This document shows, piece after piece, positions 48,563 through 58,861 of a stretch of 64,000 nt of DNA; the stretch's first letter is position 1; every line of letters begins with the position of its first letter. The DNA lies in the NCBI RefSeq assembly GCF_016027715.1, contig NZ_CP065691.1, positions 901,954-965,953 on the forward strand. The letters run 5' to 3'. The DNA comes from Lactococcus garvieae (GTDB taxonomy: Bacteria; Bacillota; Bacilli; Lactobacillales; Streptococcaceae). Under the pieces are notes generated by a model. The model made no database searches. It saw only the letters and a program-made list of their open reading frames with translations, and had not been told where the DNA came from. A program made the position numbers and the translations under genes.

Positions 48563-49786
48563 TTACAAATCGTTGATGTCGAAGTCTTCTCCGAGGAAGT
48601 CTGCGAGTGAGAAACCTTCTTGAGTTTCAGGAAGATCGTAGCTTGGTTTAGCTGCTTTACGTGGAGCGCGTGGTTTACGGTCACGTTTTTCACCATCATC
48701 GTTGTTACGAGCTGGGCGAGCTGGAGCTTCTTCCAATGCTTTGATTGAAAGTGAGATACGTTCTTCTTCAGGTTTAACATCGAGAACTTTAACGTTCACA
48801 ACTTGACCAACTTTAAGTACGTCTTTTGGATTTTCAACACGTTCCCAAGAAATTTGTGAAACGTGAACGAGTCCTTCAACGCCTGGGAAGAGTTCTACGA
48901 ATGCACCAAAGTCAGTGAGACGTTTAACAGTTCCTTCAACAGTTGAGCCAACTGGTGCTTTTTCTTCAACTTGTTCCCATGGGCCAGCTTGTGTAGCTTT
49001 AAGAGAGAGTGAAAGACGACCAGCTTCTTCATCAAGTTTCAAGATTTTAACTTCAACTTTATCACCAGGTTTTACAACGTCTGATGGACGTTTAACGCGG
49101 TTGTGGCTAAGTTCAGAAACGTGAACAAGTCCATCGATACCACCAAGGTCAACGAATGCACCAAAGTTAGTAACGCGTGAAACAGTACCTTCAACGATAT
49201 CGCCTTCGTTCAATTGAGCAAAAGCTTCTTTACGCATTTCGATAGTTTCAGCTTCAACTACAGCACGACGGCTAAGGATGAAGCGGTTTTCAGATGCGTT
49301 GATTTCGATAATTTTTGCTTCAATTTCTTGACCAACAAATTTCTTAGTATCTTTAACGAAGTATGTATCAATCATAGACGCTGGGATAAATCCACGGACA
49401 CCGTTATAATCTACTGAAAGTCCGCCTTTAACGTCTTTCGTTACTTTAACAGTAAGGATTTCGCCTTCTTTACCTTCAAGTTCAGTCCAAGCTTTACGAG
49501 CTTCAAGACGTTTCAATGAAAGAAGGTATACATTTGCACCTTCAGCGTCTTTACCAACGATTTGTTTGATAACAAGCAAATCAAGAATATCACCAGGTTT
49601 TACGAATGTATTGATATCAGCATCACGGTCGTTTGTGATTTCGCGAAGTGTAAGGACACCTTCAACACCTGTACCAACGATAGCAACTGTTGCTTGCCCG
49701 TTTTCGATAGTAAGGATTTCACCCTTTACGACGTCACGTACTTTAACGTCCTCAACGCTGTTTAACAATGTTTCAAATTCATTCAT
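48563..49786 (-). CDS. rpsA: 30S ribosomal protein S1
   Basis: Binds mRNA on the small subunit. The 407-residue protein has four S1/OB repeats: about 14-85, 100-170, 190-262 and 275-350, with repeats such as GAFVDLGGIDGLVHVSELS and GAFVELFPGVEGLVHVSQIS. A basic tail (RKPRAPRKAAKP) follows. Four-domain S1 is normal in Firmicutes. GGAGG lies unusually far, about 13 bases, from the ATG, a spacing that may serve autoregulation. Confidence 0.97.
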   Translation of the reverse strand: MNEFETLLNSVEDVKVRDVVKGEILTIENGQATVAIVGTGVEGVLTLREITNDRDADINTFVKPGDILDLLVIKQIVGKDAEGANVYLLSLKRLEARKAWTELEGKEGEILTVKVTKDVKGGLSVDYNGVRGFIPASMIDTYFVKDTKKFVGQEIEAKIIEINASENRFILSRRAVVEAETIEMRKEAFAQLNEGDIVEGTVSRVTNFGAFVDLGGIDGLVHVSELSHNRVKRPSDVVKPGDKVEVKILKLDEEAGRLSLSLKATQAGPWEQVEEKAPVGSTVEGTVKRLTDFGAFVELFPGVEGLVHVSQISWERVENPKDVLKVGQVVNVKVLDVKPEEERISLSIKALEEAPARPARNNDDGEKRDRKPRAPRKAAKPSYDLPETQEGFSLADFLGEDFDINDL

Positions 49787-50095
49787 TTGTAAAAAAATTC
49801 CTCCAACAATTTGACTGTCTACAGTCTTATGACTTAGTATATCACAACTATGAGAGAAATGAAAGCTTTTTAATACTTTTTTTCTTCTTTTTTATAAAGA
49901 GTGCCCATAAATATTTACAAGGGCTTTCTGTACTTATGCTAACAACATTTGCAGAGAAGTTTTAACTATTCCTTTGTTCATTTCTTCCGAAAGGAAACGT
50001 TTTCTTTTAGTTGTTTTAATCTTAAAAGTAAGTTGATGAGTCTAATAGGGTAAAAATAATTTTTTGATTATAATAAAATAAAAAAGTGTACAAAA
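49787..50095. other. Leader and promoter region of rpsA
   Basis: About 310 bases. The rpsA promoter lies at 49892-49920. Beyond it, AAAGGAAACGTTTTCTTT near 49990 is an imperfect palindrome with no clear role. No gene is supported. Confidence 0.5.
49892..49920 (-). promoter_or_regulatory. rpsA promoter
   Basis: Minus-strand TTGTAA (49920-49915), 17 bases, TTATAA (49897-49892). The leader is about 100 bases. Confidence 0.55.
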
Positions 50096-50098
50096 TAA

Positions 50099-50126
50099 AA
50101 CGTGAGTTTGGCTCACGTTTTTTATC
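50099..50126 (-). terminator. Terminator of mnmA
   Basis: AAACGTGAG, TTTG loop region, CTCACGTTTTTT, beyond the stop codon. Confidence 0.8.
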
Positions 50127-50131
50127 TTTTA

Positions 50132-51301
<1,170 letters not shown>

Positions 51302-51401
51302 TTAGAAAAACAAAAAAGCTTACATTCAGTTGAAGGCTGAAGTAAATAATAGGTAACGATTTATTATACCAGTTTTTTTACGAAATAAATAGACTGCGAA
51401 A

Positions 51402-51410
51402 TGCTATAAT
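51402..51410 (+). promoter_or_regulatory. Extended -10 promoter of the DUF4931 gene, leaderless geometry
   Basis: TGCTATAAT is an extended -10 with no recognisable -35. TATAAT is followed by exactly six bases and ATG. Confidence 0.65.
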
Positions 51411-51416
51411 AAAATT

Positions 51417-52196
51417 ATGATTGAACACACTGATAATCCCCTGATTTTTAACATGGAAATTAATAAAAACAAATATGCAAATTTGGCAGAAACAAAGAGA
51501 GTTTGTCCTTTTTGTGATACTCCAAATCTTAAAGACATTTTAGACATACAGAAGCATAAAATTTGGCTAAAAAACAAATTTCCTACTGTCGAGAATTCCT
51601 TAATGACAGTTATTATTGAATCTGATAAACACTTGGGCGATATTTCCACATATTCTGTAGAAGAAAATCGTCAAGTTTTCCGCTTTGCTTTTGAGTGCTG
51701 GCAAAAATTGCTGGATGACCCTAAGTATCAGTCTGTATTAATGTTTAAAAACTTCGGCCCGCATTCTGGTGGGACACTTCGTCATCCTCACATGCAAATC
51801 GTGGGTTTAGAAGACGCTGACGGCTATGAACACATTTCACCTGAGAATTTTGAAGGGGTAACGATTAAGCACAACAGTGTGGATATTACACTTTCCACAC
51901 GACCAATTATGGGGTTTGTTGAGTTTAATGTCATTATCACTAATTTAGCCAATATTGACCATTTGGCTGATAGAGTTCAGACTATCACGCATTATTTGCT
52001 CGAAGATTATATGAATGGACGCTGTGATTCTTATAACCTCTTCTTTTATAAAATGCCCGAGAGTGAACGCTACATCTGTAAAATAGTTCCTCGTTTCATT
52101 ACCTCACCTTATTTTATTGGCTACAAAATTCCTCAGGTCAACAAAAATAATCGTCTAGAGGAAATCGCTAAAGAATTACAAGAAAAACTGGGTTAG
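51417..52196 (+). CDS. DUF4931 / galactose-1-phosphate uridylyltransferase-like HIT protein
   Basis: A 259-residue protein of the HIT superfamily. CPFC near residue 36 is a zinc-type motif, GPHSGGTLRHPHMQIVG contains the HxHxQ active-site motif, and the rest aligns in layout with GalT-like nucleotidyl transferases. It lacks leloir-pathway neighbours, so a role in galactose use is doubtful. No ribosome site; the message is likely leaderless. It is upstream of YfhO, with a hairpin and a separate promoter between. Confidence 0.85.
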   Translation: MIEHTDNPLIFNMEINKNKYANLAETKRVCPFCDTPNLKDILDIQKHKIWLKNKFPTVENSLMTVIIESDKHLGDISTYSVEENRQVFRFAFECWQKLLDDPKYQSVLMFKNFGPHSGGTLRHPHMQIVGLEDADGYEHISPENFEGVTIKHNSVDITLSTRPIMGFVEFNVIITNLANIDHLADRVQTITHYLLEDYMNGRCDSYNLFFYKMPESERYICKIVPRFITSPYFIGYKIPQVNKNNRLEEIAKELQEKLG

Positions 52197-52208
52197 TCCA
52201 GTTTTTCT
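52183..52208 (+). terminator. Terminator of the DUF4931 gene
   Basis: AAAAACTGG, GTTAG loop, TCCAGTTTTT. The stem overlaps the stop codon and the -35 region of the next promoter. Confidence 0.7.
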
Positions 52209-52221
52209 TTTGTAAATTCGT

Positions 52222-52227
52222 TATAAT
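52222..52227 (+). promoter_or_regulatory. -10 box of the YfhO gene, leaderless geometry
   Basis: Perfect TATAAT, six bases, ATG. No Shine-Dalgarno sequence. The -35 region lies in the preceding terminator and is poor. Confidence 0.6.
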
Positions 52228-52233
52228 AAGAGT

Positions 52234-54828
52234 ATGTTTGATTTTATCAAGAAAAATATTTGGTTGATGATTGGCAGTTTTGTTTTGCCAATTGGCTTGC
52301 TAGGTATAGCTTTTGCTTCTTTAGGAATTTACTGGGGGAGTGATGTTTCAACCTTAGCAGGTGATGCTTATCATCAATACGTTGCTATTCATACACTCTA
52401 TCGTGATATCCTCCATAATGGAAACTTAGGCTTTCTCTATACTTTTACCAATGGTTTAGGCCTTAATCTCTATGCTTTTTCAGCTTACTATATGGGTAGT
52501 TTTTTCATGCCCATAACTTACTTTTTCAATGTCCACAACATGCCTGATGCTCTCTATTTGATAACCCTTTTAAAATTCGGGTCTATTGGACTTTCAAGCT
52601 ATATTGCAGTGAAGAATATGTATAAGAAGCTTCCTTCTCTCCTCGTACTTGCTTTATCTACTTCCTTTGCCTTAATGAGCTTTTTAACCAGTCAAATTGA
52701 AATCATTATGTGGCTTGATGTTTTTATTTGGCTTCCCTTAATTATTTGGGGAATGCACTCCCTTCAGGACTTTGGGAAACGCCGTCTTTATTTCATTAGC
52801 CTAAGTCTTTTGTTTATTCAAAATTACTATTTTGGCTTCATGGTCGCAATTTTTTTAGTGCTATATTTCTTAGTGCGTTCTACATTTGAAAAATGGTCTT
52901 GGAAAAAGTTCTTAGATTTTGCTGTTACCTCTACTTTAGCTGCTTTAACAAGCCTAGTTATGCTTTTGCCTATGTACCTTGATCTCAAAGCGAATAATAC
53001 GCAGGCCTTATCACAAATAAACGGTCTTTGGACCCAGAACTCTGCTGTTTTTGACCTCTTTGCTAAAAATTTTATCGGAACTTATGACACCACGCAGTAT
53101 GATGCTGTTCCCATGATTTATCTTGGGCTTTTCCCTCTTCTTCTAGCAATGACCTTTTTCTTCCTTCCCAAAATAAAATGGCGTACAAAAATATCTTTTG
53201 GCATTTTGCTCGCCTTTCTTATCGCTTCCTTTTATCTGCAAATTCTTGATTTAGCTTGGCAAGGCATGCACTCGCCTAACATGTTTTTACATCGTTATGC
53301 TTTCCTATTTTCTTTGCTCATCTTAATCATGGCTTGTGAGGCTCTCACGCGCTTCAAACAACTAAAATTATGGATGTTTTTACTTCCTTTCACACTCCTT
53401 GGTGTCACTTTTGTTGCTACTGCAATATGGGGAGAGTATTCTTATCTCGATACTCTACATTTTGCACTTACATTACTTTTTGCACTTGCTTATTTGCTTG
53501 TGGTCTTGTCTTTCTTTAAAAAGTGGCTCAATTGGCGTATTTTAGCTCTTGTCCTATTCTTATTTATGATTACAGAAGCTGGTTTGAACAGTTATTATCA
53601 ACTTTCAGGTATTAAGAAAGAATGGAATTTTGCAAGCAGAAAGTACTATAATACTCAAACGAATTTTATCAATCCATTGGTCACAAATATTCACTCTAGA
53701 ACTGATAAGGCATTTGTCCGAACAGAAAATACAGTGCCTGACACTGCAAACGATGGGATGAAATACAATTATAATGCACTTTCCCAATTTTCTTCTGTAC
53801 GCAACAGTAATTCTAGTAAAGTAATGGGCTTACTGGGTTTCCATACTGATAGTACTTATCTCAACTTACGCTATCCTGAAAATACTTTAATTATGGACTC
53901 TCTTCTTTCTATTCATTACAATATTAATCAATTTCAACTGGAAAAATATGGTTTTAATCAGATTAAACCCTCCTTGTTTGAAAATAAGAATGCCCAATCT
54001 TTAGGACTGTTTGTTCAGGGTGCTTTTAAGGATGTTAATCTCAAGAAATCCGAGAAAGACATCATCCCTAACCAAGAAGCCTTCCTCAATCAGCTGACGA
54101 ATCGAAAGGACAAATATTTTACTCAATTCTATGTAGATTCTGAGACAAGTAATAGTACGATATCGGGGAGTAAAGATCAAGTTACTCTTGTCCGGAAAGT
54201 CGGAGAAGACGGTGGCGTATCTGTAACTTATGGTATCACTGTACCAGCTCGCAGTCAGGCTTATCTTGAACTCCCTGATGTCAGCTATTTAAATCAAAAC
54301 TCTAGAACAACTAATATCACTATCAGCTCTGGTAAAAAAGTACTGCATGCTTATAATGTCAACAGTAATGATGTTGGTAATTTCTACAATCTTGGAAAAT
54401 TTGATAAAGAGACGAAGGTCCAAGTGAGCATCTCTTTCCCCGAGAACTCGCAAGTTTCTTTCAAAACAACAAGATTTTTAGCCTTAAATATAGATAAATA
54501 TCAAGCTGCTATGGACAGCTTAAAAAAAGCAGATGTCAAAACTGAGCAAACCAAAAATGGGGTCACACTCACTTATAATACAAGCCAGTCGGGACAAATC
54601 TTTCTGACGCTTCCCTATGATAAGGGCTGGTCTGCGAAACTGGATGGTAAAACCGTGCGACTAGATAAGGCACAAGAGGGCTTTATGAAAGTTAATGCCC
54701 CTGCTGGACAACATAAAGTAGAATTACACTTCTTTCCTCAAGGGCTCAAAGCTGGAATTGCTTGCTTCGTCGCTGGTCTCCTTCTATTTGTTGGTTATGA
54801 TTTCCTTTACAGAAAAAAACAGCACTGA
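52234..54828 (+). CDS. YfhO family membrane glycosyltransferase
   Basis: An 864-residue protein with about 12-14 membrane segments (roughly 10-470), a large extracytoplasmic part (about 470-830) and a last membrane segment near 840. The GSDVSTLAGDAYHQYV loop near the N-terminus carries the acidic residues expected of a C-type glycosyltransferase. YfhO relatives glycosylate lipoteichoic or wall teichoic acid outside the membrane. A terminator overlaps its 3' end. Confidence 0.9.
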   Translation: MFDFIKKNIWLMIGSFVLPIGLLGIAFASLGIYWGSDVSTLAGDAYHQYVAIHTLYRDILHNGNLGFLYTFTNGLGLNLYAFSAYYMGSFFMPITYFFNVHNMPDALYLITLLKFGSIGLSSYIAVKNMYKKLPSLLVLALSTSFALMSFLTSQIEIIMWLDVFIWLPLIIWGMHSLQDFGKRRLYFISLSLLFIQNYYFGFMVAIFLVLYFLVRSTFEKWSWKKFLDFAVTSTLAALTSLVMLLPMYLDLKANNTQALSQINGLWTQNSAVFDLFAKNFIGTYDTTQYDAVPMIYLGLFPLLLAMTFFFLPKIKWRTKISFGILLAFLIASFYLQILDLAWQGMHSPNMFLHRYAFLFSLLILIMACEALTRFKQLKLWMFLLPFTLLGVTFVATAIWGEYSYLDTLHFALTLLFALAYLLVVLSFFKKWLNWRILALVLFLFMITEAGLNSYYQLSGIKKEWNFASRKYYNTQTNFINPLVTNIHSRTDKAFVRTENTVPDTANDGMKYNYNALSQFSSVRNSNSSKVMGLLGFHTDSTYLNLRYPENTLIMDSLLSIHYNINQFQLEKYGFNQIKPSLFENKNAQSLGLFVQGAFKDVNLKKSEKDIIPNQEAFLNQLTNRKDKYFTQFYVDSETSNSTISGSKDQVTLVRKVGEDGGVSVTYGITVPARSQAYLELPDVSYLNQNSRTTNITISSGKKVLHAYNVNSNDVGNFYNLGKFDKETKVQVSISFPENSQVSFKTTRFLALNIDKYQAAMDSLKKADVKTEQTKNGVTLTYNTSQSGQIFLTLPYDKGWSAKLDGKTVRLDKAQEGFMKVNAPAGQHKVELHFFPQGLKAGIACFVAGLLLFVGYDFLYRKKQH

Positions 54829-54841
54829 GTGCTGTTTTTTT
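54813..54841. terminator. Bidirectional terminator between YfhO and GntR genes
   Basis: AAAAAAACAGCAC, TGAGT loop, GCTGTTTTTTT. Confidence 0.85.
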
Positions 54842-54855
54842 ACATATTTGTATGC

Positions 54856-55581
54856 TCAATGTTGACGAATTAGCGTGTTTTTAAAAGAGTATTTATCTGC
54901 GCGATAATAAGATATATCATACAAAATAGGGCGCGCATCTAAAGAAAAGGCTGTGGAGTGGACGCGGAAAATCGGGCTGTTGACTTTAACTTCTAAGAGT
55001 TTGGCTAGTTCTTCTGTGGCAAGTATGGCTTCGATTTCTTGATGAGAATAGCCAATTTCGACCTTTTTTTCAATCATCGAAAACAGGGAACCGGTAAGTT
55101 CCTTTTCAGTTGCTCCTATAATGAGCTGCTCTGAAAAATAAAGTTTTTCTAAGGTCATCGGTTCGTCATCAAGCAGACGCAAGCGTTTTAGCTCAACAAA
55201 ATCAGACACAGTATATAAGGCCTGTACCACTTCTTCAGGAACTTCTTCCAATTTTTGGAAATGAAGGAGGCGGGTTTGTCCGACCTTTCCCATAGCTTTT
55301 GCCGCTTCAGTAAAGGACTTCAAACCCATACCTCCACTTTGTATTTTGGGTTGTTCGATGACATAGGCACCCTTGCCTTTTTTCTTGATGACAATCTGCT
55401 TGTTGATGAGATCTTCCATAGCTTTGCGGACAGTTAAACGACTTACCCCAAATTCTAATGCTAAATCATATTCTGATGGGAGTTTTTGAGCAGAAACATA
55501 CACGCCTTTATCAATTCTTTTTTCTATTTCTTGAGAAACAGCTCGAAACTTAGCTTTGCTTCCATTTTTTTCGGTATTCAT
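54856..55581 (-). CDS. GntR/HutC family transcriptional regulator
   Basis: A 241-residue regulator: winged helix-turn-helix (about 10-75, LAEFGVSRLTVRKAMEDL-like helix LEFGVSRLTVRKAMEDL) and a C-terminal UTRA domain (about 95-235). It is the last gene of the five-gene glycosylasparaginase operon, so it probably controls that operon in response to a phosphorylated sugar. Its own promoter TTGAAA, 16 bases, TGATAAAAT lies in the 41-base gap, seven bases before the ATG; no ribosome site is seen. Confidence 0.9.
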   Translation of the reverse strand: MNTEKNGSKAKFRAVSQEIEKRIDKGVYVSAQKLPSEYDLALEFGVSRLTVRKAMEDLINKQIVIKKKGKGAYVIEQPKIQSGGMGLKSFTEAAKAMGKVGQTRLLHFQKLEEVPEEVVQALYTVSDFVELKRLRLLDDEPMTLEKLYFSEQLIIGATEKELTGSLFSMIEKKVEIGYSHQEIEAILATEELAKLLEVKVNSPIFRVHSTAFSLDARPILYDISYYRADKYSFKNTLIRQH

Positions 55582-55588
55582 TACTTTT

Positions 55589-55616
55589 ATTTTATCACGC
55601 TTATCTTGTTTTTCAA
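55589..55616 (-). promoter_or_regulatory. Internal promoter before the GntR gene
   Basis: Minus-strand TTGAAA (55616-55611), 16 bases, extended -10 TGATAAAAT. Seven bases then ATG. It would let the repressor be made without the operon. Confidence 0.45.
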
Positions 55617-55622
55617 AGTTTC

Positions 55623-56915
55623 TTATTGACAGAGCTCTTCAATACTTTTCATATATATTTCGATCATTTGTTTAAGGTGTTCAATATTCATATATTCATT
55701 TTCTTTATGCGCAATCCCCTTCTCGCCAGGAAATGAAGGGCCAAAAGCAACAATATTAGGCATAGATCGCGCATAAGTTGCCCCCGTTGTGGTTACAGGG
55801 CTGCCATCTAACCCTGTGACAGTCTCATAAATATCAGATAACACTTTAATTTCGGGCATTGTTTTATCAAAGTACGTACCAGGCATGCTTCGAACAATTT
55901 TCAGTTCCGTATCTTTATAAAGATGTTTGATTAGACTCTCTATAACCTGGTCTTCCTTTATCGTCACTGGATAACGGATACTGACAGATAAACAAATAGA
56001 ATCTCCAATCTTTTGAATTGCATAAGGTGTTAATATCAAACGTCCACTTTCTTGGTCTGAAAAGTCAATATCTAATCCTTGACCAAAATGTTTTTCATGA
56101 AAACTTTCTGTCAGCCAAGAAAAATAAGAATGTAAGTCACTTTCTGGCAGTTTTTTTTGAAGACAATCGGCCAGAGCAGTGATAGCATTTTTTCCTAACT
56201 CTGGCGCATTACTGGGGGTGCGTTGCCCGTAGCCTATGTACTTTTCACCTTCGATAGAAATACTAACCTCATCTGGAACAAACTCCTTAGCCATGTCTCC
56301 CTGAAAAACATCTATGGACGCTATTTCTTTTGGCGAAAAGCTAGTCATCAATTCCACAGCGACAACACCACGTTCTCCATAGACCACTGGAAACTTGCAA
56401 TCAGGTGTAAAACCAAAAACAGGTGGCCGTTCTTCCGATAGATAAAGAGGAATGTCAGCTGAGCCACTTTTTTCATCTGTTCCGAAAATAATACGAATTG
56501 GTTTTCTAGGTTTAAAATTTCTTTCTTTTAAAAGTTTCAAAGCAAATAAGCAAGATAAGATAGGCCCTTTATTATCTAAAACCCCTCTACCATAGAAAAA
56601 GCCGTTGCGTTCTTCGAGTTTAAAAGCTGGAGAGAGCCAGCCTGGGCCATCTGCAGCGACCACATCTAGATGCCCTACAATACCTATGTAATCTTCTCCC
56701 TCTCCGAGCTGAGCGTAACCCATGGCATTTTTTACTTTTTTTGTTTTTAACCCATATTTTGCTGCTTCATTTAGAACATAATCCAAAGCACGACGTGGTT
56801 CACAACCGAAAGGTGCCTCAGCTTCCGGAATCCCTCTAACACTTGGAATAGCAATGGCCCCTCTTAACAGGGAAACGTATTCCTCCCATTCTTGCTCAAT
56901 TTCTGTCCTATACAT
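55623..56915 (-). CDS. M20 family metallopeptidase (PepV/Sapep-like dipeptidase)
   Basis: A 430-residue zinc peptidase. Metal ligands are visible in GIVGHLDVVAADGPGW, in DNKGPILS and in GTDEKSGSADIP; a C-terminal histidine is in GIAHKENEY. The lid domain lies at about 190-330. Relatives cleave dipeptides or N-acyl amino acids. In this operon it could release amino acids from a short glycopeptide. AAGGAG precedes the ATG. Confidence 0.88.
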   Translation of the reverse strand: MYRTEIEQEWEEYVSLLRGAIAIPSVRGIPEAEAPFGCEPRRALDYVLNEAAKYGLKTKKVKNAMGYAQLGEGEDYIGIVGHLDVVAADGPGWLSPAFKLEERNGFFYGRGVLDNKGPILSCLFALKLLKERNFKPRKPIRIIFGTDEKSGSADIPLYLSEERPPVFGFTPDCKFPVVYGERGVVAVELMTSFSPKEIASIDVFQGDMAKEFVPDEVSISIEGEKYIGYGQRTPSNAPELGKNAITALADCLQKKLPESDLHSYFSWLTESFHEKHFGQGLDIDFSDQESGRLILTPYAIQKIGDSICLSVSIRYPVTIKEDQVIESLIKHLYKDTELKIVRSMPGTYFDKTMPEIKVLSDIYETVTGLDGSPVTTTGATYARSMPNIVAFGPSFPGEKGIAHKENEYMNIEHLKQMIEIYMKSIEELCQ

Positions 56916-56946
56916 GACCTGCTCCTTTACTCTAAGTACAAATTTA

Positions 56947-57465
56947 TTAATATATCAGCTGTTTATATGTTTCTCGTCCTTTATTATTCTCTTTGGCTTT
57001 CAACACTTTGCAGATTGTTTTGTAAGACTCATTTAATCCTACGCCACCTTTTTTAGGCATTTTTACAATATCAATCTCTTCCTTATAAGCAGATATTAAA
57101 CTTTCATTTTCTTCAGACATGGCGCAGATGACTTTCAACTTCATCTCCTCTTGAATATATTGAGCTAACTCTAAAGACATTTTAGAAAACTCTGGGTAGT
57201 TGAAAGAGGGCCCACATATTACACCTTCGATATTCAGGCGCTCCAACATCCCCTTGATCTTTCTTCGAATAATGTCTGGAGAGTCGGTGTAGGTCTGCTC
57301 TCCCATATAGATAGTAACTAATAAATTCTGCTCGCTATCGGTAAGCAGAGGTTTGAGTGTTACTCCGGGGCCAATAACTTCTTTTGTTGCAGTTAAAGGA
57401 AACTTCACATCGTCCTTAGTACCCACTCCTGCTTGAATTTGATTCAATATCATTACTAGTCTCAT
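56947..57465 (-). CDS. GrdB-related putative oxidoreductase
   Basis: A 172-residue protein matching the N-terminal part of glycine/betaine reductase component B: INQIQAGVGTKDDVKFP, GPGVTLKPLL, VTIYMGEQTY, VICGPSFNYPEFSKMS and AMSEENES. It lacks the selenocysteine-containing C-terminal region of GrdB and no other grd genes are near, so glycine reduction is improbable. It lies between the PTS EIIC and the M20 gene, a neighbourhood I know for this protein group. Function unknown. Confidence 0.75.
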   Translation of the reverse strand: MRLVMILNQIQAGVGTKDDVKFPLTATKEVIGPGVTLKPLLTDSEQNLLVTIYMGEQTYTDSPDIIRRKIKGMLERLNIEGVICGPSFNYPEFSKMSLELAQYIQEEMKLKVICAMSEENESLISAYKEEIDIVKMPKKGGVGLNESYKTICKVLKAKENNKGRETYKQLIY

Positions 57466-57474
57466 TAGATTCTC

Positions 57475-58848
57475 CTATAAATTATCAAAACTGAGCATTT
57501 CGTCTGTGATTGCATCAAGCTCTGCATCTGCTGCTTGACGTTCTTCATTCATATATTGTACATCCATAATCTTAATAAATGGAATATAGATAAAGACCCC
57601 AATAATGAGCAAGACGAACTGTAAAAGTGCTCCCGCCCAGTTGGTTGCTAAGAAACCAGAAATAATAATCGGCGTTGTCCAAGGAATTAATACACCGTTA
57701 GTGATTGGAACGAGATGAAGATTCATCATAATATATGAAACAATAATGTTAAAGGTTGGAACTAAGACAAAGGGAATAAAGATAAGTGGATTCAATACAA
57801 TTGGCAACCCAAAGATAATCGGCTCATTAATGCCAAAAATACCGGGTACTAAGGCTAATTTTCCCAATTCCTTAATCCGTTTTGACCGACAGACAATCAG
57901 CATAGCAATTAAAAGTGAAAGCGTTGATCCCGCGCCACCAAATGTGGCAAACAAATCTTGAAACTGCGCATTGATAATGTGTGGTGCACCTGTACCATTT
58001 TTAAAATAATCTACATTTTCCAGAGAAAGGGTCAAAAGAATTGGATTAAAGACAGCTCCAACAACTGAGCTTCCGTTAACTCCAAAGAACCAAAAAACAT
58101 GGAGGAAGATATAAGCAATAATCATCGCCCAAACTGTATCGCCCAGATGCAAAAGAGGGATTTGCAGGAAATTAAAGACCAAGTCGAAAGCATTCGTTCC
58201 CAAAATATTCAGAACCAAATTAAGTGCAAAAAAGATAACCATAACAAAGGCGCCAGGAATCAAAGCAGCAAAAGAATCTTCAACCATCGGTGGCACTCCC
58301 TCTGGCATTTTAATCACCCATTTTTTGTTAACAGCAAATTGATAAAGATTAACTGAAACAAAAGCACAAATTATACCAATAAAGATTCCTTTCGCTCCTA
58401 CCCACGAAAGGGGTAGAGCTGTTAATGTCGCTGACACGGGATTTGCAACCCCCTCAACGGTTACCTCGCCTGTGACAGAATAGGGCATAAGTAGAAACCA
58501 AGACATTAGAGTAACTGCTGCACCAAATATTGGATTAGCCTTAATTTCTTTGGCAAATGAATAACCGATACCTACAACCGCAAAAACAGCCATAATAGTA
58601 AATGTCGCATCCGCAGGTTTCGTAATCATCTCAGCCAAAGTCGTTCCTGTTTTGCTATTAATCACTGTTGTTTCTAAAAAGTTAATCCACTGAGGAATTG
58701 GGAAATTCGCTAAGAGAAGGAAGAAAGAACCAGCAATCAAGAGTGGTGTAGATACCAAGAAACCATTTCTTATAGCGATAAGATACTTATTCCGCCCAAT
58801 TTTTTCTGCTAAGGGCAACATAATTTTTTCAAGTTTTGAAAACATCAT
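57475..58848 (-). CDS. PTS sugar transporter subunit EIIC (lactose/cellobiose family)
   Basis: The membrane channel of a phosphotransferase system. The 457-residue protein has about ten membrane segments and the conserved GINEPIIFGLPIVLNP motif. No EIIA or EIIB gene is in the operon, so it must borrow them from elsewhere. GGAG precedes the ATG-ATG start. Cotranscribed with a glycosylasparaginase-type enzyme, it may import a glycosylated amino acid or peptide as its phosphate ester, an inference. Confidence 0.9.
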   Translation of the reverse strand: MMFSKLEKIMLPLAEKIGRNKYLIAIRNGFLVSTPLLIAGSFFLLLANFPIPQWINFLETTVINSKTGTTLAEMITKPADATFTIMAVFAVVGIGYSFAKEIKANPIFGAAVTLMSWFLLMPYSVTGEVTVEGVANPVSATLTALPLSWVGAKGIFIGIICAFVSVNLYQFAVNKKWVIKMPEGVPPMVEDSFAALIPGAFVMVIFFALNLVLNILGTNAFDLVFNFLQIPLLHLGDTVWAMIIAYIFLHVFWFFGVNGSSVVGAVFNPILLTLSLENVDYFKNGTGAPHIINAQFQDLFATFGGAGSTLSLLIAMLIVCRSKRIKELGKLALVPGIFGINEPIIFGLPIVLNPLIFIPFVLVPTFNIIVSYIMMNLHLVPITNGVLIPWTTPIIISGFLATNWAGALLQFVLLIIGVFIYIPFIKIMDVQYMNEERQAADAELDAITDEMLSFDNL

Positions 58849-58861
58849 TTTCTCCTTTTAC

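Noticed and set aside
49983-50005. Imperfect palindrome AAAGGAAACGTTTTCTTT as a cre site
   Set aside because: Poor match to the cre consensus and far from any start; no regulated gene is evident.
56947-57465. Glycine reductase component B as the function of this gene
   Set aside because: Only the N-terminal pattern is present, no selenocysteine region or partner subunits are seen.
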